Assembly (NCBI GenBank): GCA_024529925.1 | Contig: JAFEUB010001564.1 | Location: 118,582 to 182,581, forward strand | Length of the DNA: 64,000 nt | Source of the DNA: Ophthalmolycus amberensis | Lineage: Eukaryota > Chordata > Actinopteri > Perciformes > Zoarcidae | Direction of reading: 5' to 3' | Part shown: piece after piece, positions 26,847 through 38,818 of the stretch | Layout: the number at the start of each line of letters is the position of its first letter | How positions within the stretch are numbered: the first letter of the stretch is position 1 | The notes under the pieces: generated by a model | The model's input: the letters and a program-made list of their open reading frames with translations, nothing else | Database searches by the model: none | Told to the model about the DNA's origin: nothing | Program-made: the position numbers and the translations under genes

Positions 26847-26997
26847 CTAGTCCTTTTTCTCCTCCTCCTTCTTCTCCTCCTCCTCTGTGGGGTAAGAGTG
26901 CCAGGTGAGGCGCTCCTCGTAGAAAGAGATCACCACCTGGGGACATTTGACGTTGGCCTCCTTGGCGGGGACCAGGTCAGCCTCGTCAGAGTTCTTC
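26847..26997 (-). CDS. cbx1: cbx1 last exon: end of chromoshadow domain
   Basis: Acceptor AAATGAACAG, stop TAG at 26849-26847. It encodes KNSDEADLVPAKEANVKCP, VVISFYEERLTWHSYP and an EEEEKKEEEKKD tail. Confidence 0.93.
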
Positions 26998-29900
26998 CTG
27001 TTCATTTGAATTCAAGAAGAAAAGTAGAAAAAGGAGGAGAGGAGGAGGAGGGAGACAGAAGCCAGAAGGTGGAGTTGAGAAACAAGCGAGCGAGGGAAAG
27101 TAAAGGAGAGAACAGTGTTAAGACAATGGCCCCTCCTCATCTATTTCCTCCAGCAATAAACAGACTGAGGGTGTGATCGAGCGGAGCGATGCCAACACAG
27201 CACGGCTTACGGTAGAAACGGCTCGCGCTACGCAGCATCATACTACATCGATATCAACGTTATTGTCTGATTCTGTTGGACATACCTTAAGAAGTCACTG
27301 CACTGCCCCGCCCTAGTGGCTACATCAGATCCTCTGTGAGTACGGCCACTGAGGCTCGACCAGTCGGGAACCACTACACACAGGTGAAGTCCTTCTAGAG
27401 CTTCAAGAGCTCTTAAAGCAGTGATTCACAACAAACAAACACAGAAACATGTTCATTTAAGAAACCATGTCTGGTAGCAGTGATTGGGTGAGAGAGGGAG
27501 AAACCACACCTCTGGCAGAGCGATCGTTACCAGTCAGTGACTAGCTTGTGTTGCGTTTGGTTGGCTCACTGGCTAGCCTGGTCTAGTTTGTCTTTGTGTG
27601 GACGGGGACAGACAGAGGAAGGGGGGAGGGAGGAGCCCAGATTTTCTCTAATCTCTTACTGGACAAAAGACAAGTAAGAGAACATAGAGATACATTTTTC
27701 CACAACGGTGGACGCTAACAACAAGCTAGCAGCTAGCGTGGCTGGGCCCTGTGAGGAAGCATCGCCAGCCTCCAGCAGGACGTCCGTCGACTCTCCAGCG
27801 GTCTGAATGTAGAGGACGCTCGCTTGTGAAACAACCGTATCCAATACTCTCGTATCGATTTTACGACATGTCCGTTATTCTTTACACCCCTACCGGTTCA
27901 GCCGGGAGATATTAATTATTCATTTATCAAATCATTAATGCGGTCATCACTTTATTGTTGCACCTGATAAAGGATGAGCTCATTCCAACTACTTAAAATA
28001 GACTCAGTAATCATATGCTCGTGAACACATCAGTTTATAAGTATTTATATATTATTGTGTTGAGAATCTGAATCTGCAAAGTAGCCTCACTCACTAACAC
28101 GGTTAAAAGTACAACATCTCCCTCAGAGATGTAGTGGAGCAGAAGTACAGCAGCAGTGCAAGTTCCCCAGAGCTGAAATGTACTTGGGTACATTCCACCA
28201 CTGCTAGAGCACAGAGCTGAATGCAGCAGTGCAACGCTCTTCATGGAGCCAGCCTCTTCCTTTTGCTCTCAAAGTGCACCGGACTGGTGCATCCATCTTT
28301 AAAATGTAGAAAAACAAAGGCTCACCACTTCATGAGGAACATGAGCTCTCCACTGGAGTCCGTCGCTCCGATGATCCTCTCCGGCTGCAGACCTCTGCCG
28401 AAACCTCTGGCCTTCTCCCCCTGGAGACAGGAAGTAGAGCAACACAAGAGAACACATGAGCCAAGAAGGAAAACAGACAGCAAGAGACAAGGCTGCAATG
28501 ATCCTGAAAGCACCTGTGTGTAGATTTGGTACACGATTAGTTAAAGAAATATATATTATTTAGTTTTTTTTAAGTCTTCAGTCTGGAGCAACCTTCGCTC
28601 ACCTCCTCTTTCTTCTTCTTGCTCCCTCGCTCCTCCGAGTCTCCCGAGGTCTCACTGACGAATTTCCTCTTGCCCTCCTTCTTCTTCTCCTCCTTCTCTT
28701 TGTGCTTCTGCATGTACTCTGCGATGAGGTCGGGGCAGTCCAGGTTGTCCTGCGGCTCCCATGTGTTGTCCTCCCTGGAGAGGTGGGTGCAGACCGAGTG
28801 AACGAACGGAAGAGGTTTTAGTTCAATGAATTCACCCACTCAATTAACAATTCTTTCTGTCTCTCTTTTTAGTAAATGCAATTTTCTGAGGTTATTTGCA
28901 GGGCTGTAACTTAATGGTGAAACTCTAAACGTTGGACTTTGAGAAGATGATGCTGTATGTGGACATTATTCACCACTGTGAACGAAGGTCTCAGGGCCGA
29001 GAACACAAAGTATTACCGTACTTTCCGGCATATAAGCCGCTACTTTCCCCCCCACGCTTTGAGACTGCGGCTTTTACACCGGTGCGGCTAATGTATGGAT
29101 TTTTCCGTAGCTTTGCGCCGCCAACACATTTAACATAAATATGGATGAAGTACCTTTGACCTATCTCTCACTAGGACTGTTAACAAAAAAGGTTGAACGA
29201 CAAGATGCTTTTAACAGTACTAAAGTTGTCTTCTTCTCTGAACATCATAACATGTCCGACTCGCTAGCTTCTAAGCTAATTTTAACATTACCGCCAATGG
29301 GGAAATGCTAACCGCGATTAGCATTAGCGAATATAATATATCTTCGTACATCTTTTCATGCTTCATACAGACATACTTACATTACAGACTAAGGTCTCTC
29401 AAGGCTACCAAACGGAAGAAGTAAAACGAAGCAGCGTGTCTTCTCATTAGAATCTAAAAGCAACGAGGCAATAACTGTTGTTGCTCGTAGCTCTGAATAG
29501 CATTTACGGCTAACTGGCTTGGCCAGTTGCTGCTAGCACAACGAGCTCCAATAACAGCTGATTCTAATCGCGGTTAGCATTTCCCCATTGGCTGTAATGT
29601 TAAAATTAGCTTAGAAGCTAGCGAGTCGGACATGTTATGATGTTCAGAGAAGAAGACAACTTTAGTACTGTTAAAAGCATCTTGCTTATAGACCAGTGCG
29701 GCTTATCTATGTACTAATTATTTTTCTTTTAAAAATGAGCAGGTGCGGCCTATACACAGGTGCGCTCTGTGGTCCGGAAAGTACGGTATTCGACTCATAC
29801 TCACTCTGAGAAGCCCTTCCATTTCAGCAGAAACTCTACTCTGCCCTTCACCACCCGGCGGTCCAACACTTTCTCCACCACATACTCCTCCTCTTCCTCC

Positions 29901-30114
29901 TCCTCGGGTGCTGCAGCACTCGCTGCTGCTGCTGCACCCGCTGCTGGTGGTGCCGCTGTGGCGGCTGCTGCTGCTTGTGGTGCTGCTGCTGTTGCTGGCG
30001 GTGTTGCGTCTGCTGCTGCTGCTACTGCAGGTGCAGCAGGCGGCTCCTCCTCCTCGGCCTTCTTGCCCTTCTTTCCTGCTACGGTCGCCAGCTTGACGTC
30101 TGCTGGGGGCGCCT
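26847..30114 (-). CDS. cbx1: cbx1: heterochromatin protein HP1-beta, 4 coding exons seen, start codon missing
   Basis: Exons 30114-29805, 28774-28603, 28420-28326 and 26997-26847 join in frame. HP1 proteins bind H3K9-methylated histone tails through the chromodomain, and dimerise and recruit PxVxL partners through the chromoshadow domain. The chromodomain runs from EEYVVEKVLDRRVV through LLKWKGFSEEDNTWEP, with the aromatic cage residues Y, W and F visible. A Lys/Glu hinge follows, then RGFGRGLQPERIIGATDSSG to VVISFYEERLTWHSYP, the chromoshadow domain with its partner-binding C-terminal part. The tail is acidic/Lys-rich, ending in KKD. Position tail to tail with nfe2l1 supports cbx1 rather than cbx3 or cbx5. 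The N-terminus has about 75 extra residues rich in Ala and Pro. Its first exon starts at an acceptor (CCACCAG) and has no ATG, so translation must begin in an exon I could not place. Confidence 0.88.
28326..28420 (-). CDS. cbx1: cbx1 exon: first part of chromoshadow domain
   Basis: Acceptor CCTGTCTCCAG, donor AAGTG/GTGAGC. It encodes GEKARGFGRGLQPERIIG and ATDSSGELMFLMKW, with the Trp codon split across the intron. Confidence 0.93.
28603..28774 (-). CDS. cbx1: cbx1 exon: second half of chromodomain and hinge
   Basis: Acceptor CACCTCTCCAG, donor GAGGAG/GTGAGC. It encodes EDNTWEPQDNLDCPDLIAEY and then a Lys-rich hinge with KRKFVSETSGDSEE and SKKKKEE. Confidence 0.92.
29014..29788. mobile_element. 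Fold-back/MITE element inside cbx1 intron
   Basis: The outer inverted repeats are TACCGTACTTTCCGG and its complement. Inside lies a second pair of 121-base inverted arms (29201-29321 and 29564-29684) with only about one visible mismatch, separated by about 240 bases. No coding capacity. Its right end stops 16 bases from the splice donor of the chromodomain exon. Confidence 0.85.
29805..30114 (-). CDS. cbx1: cbx1 exon: Ala/Pro-rich extension and first half of chromodomain
   Basis: Acceptor GGGTCCACCAG before 30114 (or two bases further in), donor TCAGA/GTGAGT after 29805. It encodes APPADVKLATVAGKKGKK, a long Ala/Pro run built on GCN codons, a Glu run, and YVVEKVLDRR to KWKGFSE. Vertebrate HP1-beta normally has only about 20 residues before the chromodomain. 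Confidence 0.85.
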
Positions 30115-30761
30115 CTGGTGGACCCAAGAGGAAGCAGGCAGAGACAATGAAGATGAAGAAGGGTTAGAACAGCTATAGAGAGCTGAAGTACAGTTTGAAG
30201 TGGAGCCACAAGCTGCATGTACAGCGACGAGCAGGCCAAATCAAATTGTTTACAGGATATTAAACGTTTGTTTCCGTATAATGCATGTAACACCTGACTT
30301 ATTTCTTTACAGGGTTTGGACAAAGGCGTTACAGTAGGCCATGAATATGCGATATGAGTTTACAGATAGTTACACCCCCTCCTCGTCATAGTGGAGGTTG
30401 CTTTATGGCTTTTTGCCGGCTACACCTACAGTCTATGGGCGTGTTTCTGGGTTACACTCGTTGTCTTTTGGATTCTTTACAGTACATTTGTTATAAACGC
30501 CTCTGTTCATGCTCGGAGCCTCTGCGGCGCGAGTATGAACAGAGCTCAAGGCCCCGATCACACAGAGACGCGTCGCAGCAGACGCGGTCGCTTCACAAAC
30601 ACCCCGTGGAAAAGGGAGTTGGGAAAAACAGCTGTTGAGCTGGTGGAGCGCGACCGGGCGATCAAATGTAAATAATGGGAGAAAGACAGATTCAATGCAG
30701 ATCTTCATCTCTGGCTCTGCTGTTGAATGAGGATGGGGAGCATTTTATAGTTCATTGTAAT

Positions 30762-31850
30762 TAGGGCTGCAACTAACGATTATTTTAATAATCGATTAAT
30801 CGGGTGATTATTTTTTCGATTAATCGGACAAACAAAAACTAAAAAGCATTAATTTCCAACCCTTTATTCAAAAACAGAACTGATCTTGATCTGCTTTTAA
30901 CCTCTAAAGTCAGTCATGTATGTTTTCTTTTCGTGTTTATTTTTTTCTTACTGTTATGTCGTAGATTTTGTTCTTATTATAAATGCTTCTATTGTTTCTG
31001 TTTTTAACATGTAAAGTGTCTTTGAGTGCCTTTTAAAGCGCTATATAAATAAAATGCATTATTATTATTATCTTCAGAAAGTGCACAAACAGGTTGCTCC
31101 TTGAGCTGTTAAAGTAATAATTAAAAAACAAATGGACGAACACAAAAAACATACACGTGCACAAAAATATGTATATTTTTGTTTAAAGGGACCTGAGCTG
31201 TCAGAACAATATATAATTTATGAAAATAAAGAAAAATACAAATCAGAAAACTTAACAGGATTTGTTTGAACGTCAGAACTTGTTCTCTCCACTACACTCA
31301 CAAACTGAATCATCACCGTGGTGCTCCCGTGCCATATCATGTCGCTTTTGCATATCTTGCAATGAACACACTTTTTCAATGTATTAAGTGTGAAATGCTC
31401 CCACACCTTGGACCACTGAGGTCGTACTGATTTCTCTGTCCTCCGCCATGTTTCAGAACAACGTTACGGGTCCGATGCTCTTTCCTCTGTTGTAAATTGT
31501 TTGATCCCATGTTTACTTTTATTGTGATAATGATAAGTGAAAACCTAACGTATATGTCGGGTGCAAGAGCGCGGTCTGTTCACTGTAACAGTTGTTAAAC
31601 TGCAGTTTTCAGGAAGTAAAGTGTTCCGTTCAAAACCAGACGTGTCTTGGTCGTCATTAGAAGCTCCACTTCACACAACAACCGCGCTGTGCTCCGCTCT
31701 GTTTTTTTCCCTCAAACATCTCCGCGACTTATTGAGTGGCTTAATAAACGCGCGACACAACGAATCGATAATGAAATTTTATAATCGATAATGAAAACTA
31801 TTTTAATAATAGATTATTATCGATTTTATCGATTCGTTGTTGCAGCCCTA
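30762..31850 (-). mobile_element. Non-autonomous hAT element with BED-finger remnant
   Basis: Ends are TAGGGCTGCAAC and its complement, flanked by the 8-base duplication ATTGTAAT (30754-30761 and 31851-31858). The minus strand encodes WSKVWEHFTLNTLKKC and CKICKSDMIWHGS, a BED zinc finger of hAT transposases, followed by stops. An L2-type tail (GCGCTATATAAATAAAATG, then ATT repeats) is nested at about 31010-31079. Confidence 0.88.
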
Positions 31851-33313
31851 ATTGTAATAAAAAAAACAATCATATCAACCTTCTGTCCATTCCTACCACA
31901 TCTAGGTAATGGTAAAGAAGCTGAAGCAGAGCATGCAGGGAAAGAAAAGGGGGAGGGGGTCGCCAGATTAGAGTAGAGCTCTTCAATGGACTGTGAGGGC
32001 CTTTAACTATTAAGTCTGGAGTGTGTCTGCAGAGCGGTTCAACACCAGCAGCCATTTTGGCAGGTAGAACAACCGAGGAGTGGGATCTCTGCTGTCTAAA
32101 ACGCCGTCTGTCCTGCTGTTACTACGGCCATGTCTGGGCTCGTCACGGCCCCTTTGACTCACTCAGCAGGTCGCATCCTCCGTGGCGTTTATGGGAAAGG
32201 GTGTCCGTAAAGGCCCCGCAAACGGAAATATTGACATCACTCATCTCATCTCCAGTGGTTCTCAAACTCTGTGACGTTAACGTTAAAATATATGTCGTCC
32301 GAGGGGTCAGGACATTTCTACGCCTTGGAGTCTAAATTCTGGAAACATGCAACGACGCGTAACCAAGCCGTGTTATCGGAATTAATGAAAAAAACTCATT
32401 CAAACACTTTTTGTGTGAATTGTCTATTGGAGATTAAACATAGCCTCTATAGACATTTCAATACATTCAGTATTAAAACACATTCTACCACCAGTTCCCA
32501 AATCTAACACTTTAAAGTTTCTTTAAATTTTTATTTATTTATCACCACTCTTCACATCGGCGTTGGGCCCGAAAAGTGGAAAACACGGACGGCATCACAG
32601 AAGCTGATGATAAAAGAATGAAATCGGCTGTATATACCGGATCTGCCGAAATGTGGATACAATTTATGGAAATGAGTGTTTGACTTGTGCCCATATAAAC
32701 ATTTCTCAGCACCTAAGCAGACTGAACGAATTACTAATATCATAATGATGCTGCTATGTTCAGGTTTCGTTTACGGGCCCGCCGCTCAGCTCCTGCTCCA
32801 CTCAGTCATACCGAAGGCCGTCTGAGACGACTAGTGCAGTTCACACCACACGATCTAACCCCGATTCTCCACTAAGAGAAGATTCAGGAGCCCCAGATCA
32901 GTGCCAAATATGTTTGCTCGATGTTCAAAGTTGCGTGACCTAGCAGGCTAATGTCTGACCTATCGGGGAGCTACAGCCAATGAGAAAATACGCCTGTCAT
33001 TTCCTTCTTACAAAACAATGAACTTTTCATTAAAACAAAATGATGACTGGTACACTTGAATGCTAATTCCTGTTCATTTTGAAGATTTTGTTCCAAGTTG
33101 CTGGTGTACGATTTATTATTTTAACACTAAATAACAAAACAGTAATCATTTCTTTGTTACATTTTGTTTCACAAAGATAGGAGAGAAATCTTTAAGTCAG
33201 GCCTGAGATTTCCTTACACACAAAAGAACCCAGATCCTGGTCACTTCCACAGCTGATTAATTAAAATCTGGTATTGGATCGGATCTATGCATCGGCAGAC
33301 ACCCAATGCTAGC

Positions 33314-33936
33314 GGTGTAATGGATCATTGTCCATCTGTGATCCGTACAGACCCCCCCCCCCCCCCCCGTCGCGGTAAGCCACGCATGTGAACCTCGGAT
33401 TAATTACAGTTTAACGTTGACCATCACAGTGGGAAATAGAGTTTTACCGACAATCGTTATCCGACAACATTCAGTAAAATATGCGATCAGGACATCGACA
33501 TTTATGCATTTCTAGTCGACGATCTTTGATAATGTTACGTTAACGACACATCTGTGTTTAAACCAACAGGAGAGCTTCATTTTCATTTGAATTGTGTTTT
33601 ATGAAGAAAAGCAAACACTATAGATGACTATAACAGAGTAAAAAGATAACATTTTAAATTTTTGATGGTTTACTGACTTCAGAGCGGTTGAAATGATTTT
33701 TGGGACGGTGGCACAAAATAAACAAACAGTCTGGAGCCTTTTAGACCAGCTGGTGTAATCAAACAACAAAGATCTGTATCCGCCAATATGGATCATCATT
33801 CATCTGCAATTAGTATCGGCGGGAAAAAAGAACGTGATCAGGGATCTCTAAAAGTTATATTTGCTCCCTTTTTTTCTTTTGTGCCGATCCGATCCGTGAT
33901 CCGATACGAAGCATGAGCTGTACGATCCATTGCACC
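33314..33936. mobile_element. hAT-like miniature element
   Basis: Ends GGTGTAATGGATC and GATCCATTGCACC form imperfect inverted repeats. The interior has GTGATCCG words like the hAT family at 22913 and a run of about 17 C at 33352-33368. No target duplication was found, so the family is tentative. Confidence 0.4.
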
Positions 33937-35089
33937 AAAAGCATAGGTGTCGCTATCGGGACTGAAGCAGTCGGATCGGTGCATCCTGAGCTTTAACCGA
34001 ACATTCTCCGCTCTACCTCAGCTAAACACACGGTTTTAAATGTTTGCTGCAGAATGAATATAGAGATTGATATGAGCAATAACGTAATGTACAGCACAAT
34101 ACAGGGCAGGTCGTTTTTTATACCATGGAGATATAATAAAAACATTTTGATTTCATATATAGCAACTCATTTTCAGAATATGACTTCAATCATGACTTAT
34201 CAGAGGACACAGATATGTGGGCAATGTCTTGAGTGTTTTTAACGTGAGCAGAAATCTATCCACGTCCACAATCATTGAGATGAATTGGTGCCACGTACGG
34301 AGGTTACTCCCCCAAACAAAAAGACACCAACAGACTGCAGAGTGACCATGCCTACATGTGTGTCGACTCAGCAGAGAACGTTGAATGAGAGAACTTTATC
34401 TACTGGAGAATATATATGCAATGCAGAATGGCCGCCAGCATTACATTCCATTCAATATTTGTTTATGTGTAACGCGTCACCTGGCGCGTGAATTCCATGT
34501 TTACCTAAACGTGCATACCGTCATTTCCGCTATGAATTCACTCAAAAAAGAAAAGCACGAATTAGTGCATACAAATTCAGAGTGCAAGGAGATAAGTGCT
34601 TGACGCCCACTGTGACCTGGGGGAGGATCCCCCCCCTCCCCCATGTCTACCGAATAACCGTGAGCGTGATTTGCAGAGTGCACCCACAGAAGAAGAAAAA
34701 AAACACTGCGGCAGCCGCAAATGTTACACACGTGGGCAAATGAAACAACTCCTGATGAGGGTTGCTGAGTTACAGTAAGAGCACACAAAGCCCGGCCGGT
34801 AATTGCATAAGAAAAGCGTCGAAGCCAGCATGCTGCACATCGGGCTTCTTTTTTTGTTTTTTACATCATGCTTTAGCCTCTCTCGCGCGCGCTACATTAT
34901 ACGGTCAGCGAATGCGAAAAAAAGATTTCCGACTGTCGTTTATTCTGATACGGACGTAATATATTACAATTCACCAAACGCCGGAGCGGGCAAACGAGCC
35001 AGGCGGCCCAGTCCCCCCACAAACCACAGGGCAACATGGCTGGCGCGTTTTCCCCCTCCAATAGCGAGCTAGCGTAACGTGAGCCTTAC

Positions 35090-35345
35090 CTTTTCAGATA
35101 AAGCTTCGGAGCGGTTGTATGGGCTCGCGGTAGGCCCGAGGGAAAGCACCGTGATTTGAGCGTCTGCTGTCGACGAGTAGCAAAATCCGAAAACGCGCCA
35201 GCAGCGACACACAACTGCCACGGGGATGAGTGGCGTGCACTGGGTCGACTTTCCCCCCAATGTGTTCGGCTACTGGAAAACACAATAGCCTCGGCGTCGC
35301 TAACAACCAGCACCGATCCCGTTCTGCCCGCCAACAACACTGCCG
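35090..35345 (-). other. cbx1: 5' exon of cbx1 (predicted)
   Basis: On the minus strand, a GC-rich, CpG-containing segment ends in CTGAAAAG/GTAAGG at 35090, a consensus donor. It lies at the 5' side of cbx1 just inside the motif-rich promoter. Frames are open across it, but none joins cleanly in phase to the exon at 30114, so I treat it as untranslated. Confidence 0.5.
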
Positions 35346-35397
35346 GACGTTACGTCAGCGAATAGTTTGATTAGCAATGCACTGTGGGAGTTGAAGT
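35346..35397 (-). promoter_or_regulatory. cbx1 promoter: CRE-like and ZNF143/STAF-like motifs
   Basis: TTACGTCAGC lies at 35350-35359. The minus strand at 35397-35374 reads ACTTCAACTCCCACAGTGCA, close to the ZNF143/THAP11 (STAF) consensus ACTACAANTCCCA(G/C)NNTGC. Such motifs are common at TATA-less CpG promoters of housekeeping genes, which fits an HP1 gene. Confidence 0.55.
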
Positions 35398-35680
35398 CTT
35401 CTCCTTCAGTGGTCATTGGGTGGTTAGAAAACCAGCTTATTGGTGATTCTAAATGAGATTTACCCAACGAACATATTCTTAAGGCTTAAGATTTTGATTT
35501 TATCGTGAATAACTGTATTTTGTGAAATTGAAAGTAATGTATTGGAACATGTGTTTTTCTATTATGATTCAGTGCAGTCATATGCATGAAGGATATTTTT
35601 TTTCCTTTGGGCTACATCCATACTAAAATGATCTCCGTCAACAATGCGTTTCAGCATCGTTTTCGAAGTGATCTCTAGAC

Positions 35681-36548
35681 CAGCGGTTCCCAAACTTTTT
35701 AGGCCGCGCACCCCCTTCTACATCCCGACCGGGTTCACGCACCCCCAATCCCCCACACCTTAAAAAAAGAAAATAAGTAACAGAGCCTATTTATAGCGCA
35801 TAGAAATCTGACCAATGAGAGAACAGTTTGCTCGCGCGTGGCGTTTGTTTACAATATTTAGTCCGCTGTTAAATGTTGCAGTGTGAACACAAACCGAACA
35901 AAGGGGCAACTGCAACATTGTATCATATTAATCCCTGAATCAGAACAAAGCAAACGAACTGAAGGTGTGAAAACGCCCTGAAACACTGCAACAAAGTTTC
36001 AATAACTTTCAGTTACACAAGGCCTCACTTTTAAAGAGCAATCAGGATGGCGAGCACACGCACAGGCTCAGAGGCAGATTGCATCACATTTAATTTACAA
36101 TCAACCATACATAGAATGAGACTGCAGTTGTTTTTGGCTGTTTTGTTACTCCTCCAATTTCGATATTAAAAAATGTAAGGGGCTTTTGACTTGCACTGGC
36201 ATGCTTGGTGTTCAGGTGGCGACGTAAATAAGAGGGCTTCAGACAGCTGTTAGCCAGAACCTCACTGCACACCACGCACTGTGGCTTTGGGCAATCTGCA
36301 TTGGCAATCCAAGTGAAGCCCAGACACAGATCATTGTCATCATATTTCCTCTTGTTTTTCCCAGTCTGATGCACTCTCGTTTCCTCTTTTTTACCTTGAC
36401 TCCGCGATGGGCCTGTGCTCCCGATTTGTCTGTGCAATCCCTTCCTCCTTCCTCCTTCCTCCTTCCTCCTTCCTCCTTCCTCTGACTCCCGTTCGATTTC
36501 TTCTCCCGGTCTCTCCCCAACGCACCTCTCCGTTCCTCTCGCCTCCGA

Positions 36549-36587
<39 letters not shown>

Positions 36588-37077
36588 ATGACTGATAGCT
36601 TCAGATGTCCCACCGGACAGTTTCCCCGATTTTCAGCCAGTTTATCATATTTGCATGAATGTTGCTGAATGAATGAAGTTAGCTGTTAGCTGAGGTTAGC
36701 TGCACAAGCTAGGCTAGCTAGTGTACGTAAAAGACAGTCTGGCGGCAGGAGCTGAAGTGCATTTATTTATTAAATTGTACGTCTTTAATTTTAAATTTAA
36801 ATCTTACAAGGGGAATTTTTATAATTCATGTAACCGTAGTTCGTGTATAAGGGCACTTATCATACAGTAATAACTGGAGTCGGGAGACTCTCTTTATTAT
36901 TGTTTTCTCCTTTGGCCAGAGGCGGGGGTTGCGCCTTCGCTATGGCAACCCTCAAGGGACATATCATCGTCAACACCAGAAGAACGACAAAACACGAGAC
37001 AGTCTGTTACATTCATGTTTTTATTTTGTGAAAATTATATTTAATATTAATTATTACACCATTAGACCGCGCACCCC
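35681..37077 (-). mobile_element. hAT fragment with BED-finger transposase remnant
   Basis: The left end CAGCGGTTCCCAAACTTTTT is a hAT-type terminal repeat, followed by a GGCCGCGCACCCCC subterminal block. The minus strand 36437-36090 encodes KRKYDDNDLCLGFTWIANAD, CPKPQCVVCSEVL and LRRHLNTKHAS, a BED finger of ZBED5-type transposases. The rest of the transposase is absent. The right end is truncated and merges into the palindrome at 37052. Confidence 0.75.
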
Positions 37078-37105
37078 CAGGGGTGCGCGGTCTAATGGTG
37101 TAATA
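37052..37105. repeat. Perfect 54-bp palindrome
   Basis: Two 26-base arms, each carrying TAGACCGCGCACCCC or its complement, match exactly around a 2-base centre (CA at 37078-37079). The arms are the hAT subterminal sequence back to back. Two copies of GTGTAATACTTGCCTCCT follow at about 37099-37134. Confidence 0.97.
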
Positions 37106-37136
37106 CTTGCCTCCTCGTGTAATACTTGCCTCCTTA

Positions 37137-38818
37137 ATACTTTTTCAAAAATATTTCAAACTGCATGACCACTGATCTTTTACAAATTGTAAACACATCC
37201 CTTCTCTCAGGTGTCTTCCCACAAGCCCTAAAAACTGCAGTTATTAAACCACTCCTAAAGAAAGCTAGTTTAGACTCCGCAACGATGAAAAATTATAGGC
37301 CAATATCAAACCTCCCATTTTTAAGTAAAATAATTGAAAAAGCGGTTTTCCAACAGCTGACCGACTTCTTGGCCGTAAATAACTGCTTTCATGTTTTCCA
37401 GTCAGGCTTTCGACAGCACCACAGCACTGAAACTGCTCTTAAGGTTTTCAACGACATCCACTTAAACATAGACAATGGCAGAAGTTCAGTCTTAGTGTTA
37501 CTAGATCTCAGTGCTGCATTCGACACGGTCGACCATGCCATACTCCTAGAAAGACTAAAAATCTGGGTGGGACTCTCTGGCACAGCACTTAACTGGTTTG
37601 AATCCTACTTGAAGGGCCGAGAATACTTTGTGTCTGTAGCTGATTACACATCAGAGCTGACTAAAATGACATGTGGTGTTCCCCAAGGTTCAATACTGGG
37701 GCCCCCTCTGTTCAACATCTACATGCTTCCACTAGCTCAGATTATGGAAAACAACAAAGTGTGTTATCATAATTATGCAGACGACACACAAATCTACATA
37801 ACTATGTCACCAGGGGACTATAATCCCATACAAGGGCTGGGTAACTGCATTGAACAAATCAACAACTGGATGTGCCAGAATTTTCTTCAATTAAACAAAG
37901 ATAAAACAGAAGTAATTGTTTTTGGTACCAAGGACGAACAATTGAAAATCACCGCTCAGCTTCAGTCACTGATGTTAAAACCCACAAACCAAGCCAGAAA
38001 TCTAGGTGTAGTTATGGATTCAGACCTCAACCTGAACAGCCATATCAAGACAATTACAAAATCAGCCTATTATCACCTGAAGAATATATCAAGGATTAGA
38101 GGACTTATGTCTCAACAGGATTTGGAAAAACTTGTCCACGCATTTATCTTCAGCAGACTGGACTACTGTAACGGTGTGTTTACAGGTCTCTGTAAAAAGT
38201 CTGTCAGAAAGCTGCAGCTGATTCAGAACGCTGCAGCTCGAGTCCTCACTAAGACCAGGAGGGTGGACCACATCACTCCAGTTCTGAGGTCTTTGCACTG
38301 GCTTCCTGTCCAACAAAGAATTGACTTTAAAATCCTGCTGTTGGTTTACAAAGCACTGAATGGTTTGGGACCAAAATACATCTCCGATCTGCTGCTACCT
38401 TATGAACCATCCCGACCCCTCAGGTCGTCTGGGACCGGTCTACTTTCTGTTCCCAGAGTCAGAACTAAACATGGAGAAGCAGCGTTCAGTTTTTCTGGTC
38501 CACATATCTGGAACAAAGTCCCAGAAAGCTGCAGGTCTGCTGAGACCCTCAGCTCATTTAAATCAAGATTGAAGACCTTTCTGTTTGCTGCTGCCTTTAA
38601 TTGAACCACATTCAATTAATATATTAATCAATTTCCTGCATTTCTGCATTTTACTACTGCATTTTATTTCTTACACTGTTTTTTAATTGTTTTTGAAATC
38701 TCCTTTTCTTTTGCCTTGTGTTTTGATGATTTTAATGGTTTTATGTGAAGCACTTTGAATTACCTTGTTGTTGAAATGTGCTATACAAATAAACTTGCCT
38801 TGCCTTGCCTTGCCTTCA
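37137..38818 (+). mobile_element. L2-clade LINE, 3' half (reverse transcriptase to tail)
   Basis: The open frame 37165-38604 is a reverse transcriptase: AFDTVDH, GVPQGSILGP, the catalytic YADD in NYADDTQIY, and the L2-type C-terminal part (LQLIQNAAARVLT, LHWLPVQQRIDFKILLLVYK). Similarity begins slightly upstream with YFFKNISNC near 37137. The 3' UTR ends in GTGCTATACAAATAAACTTG and TTGCC repeats. The 480-residue frame is uninterrupted, so the copy is young. The endonuclease half is missing here but present in each array unit. Confidence 0.9.

Noticed and set aside
30354..30708. Overlapping open frames on both strands in the cbx1 intron
   Set aside because: GC-rich, repeat-like sequence with no domain and no phase match to cbx1.
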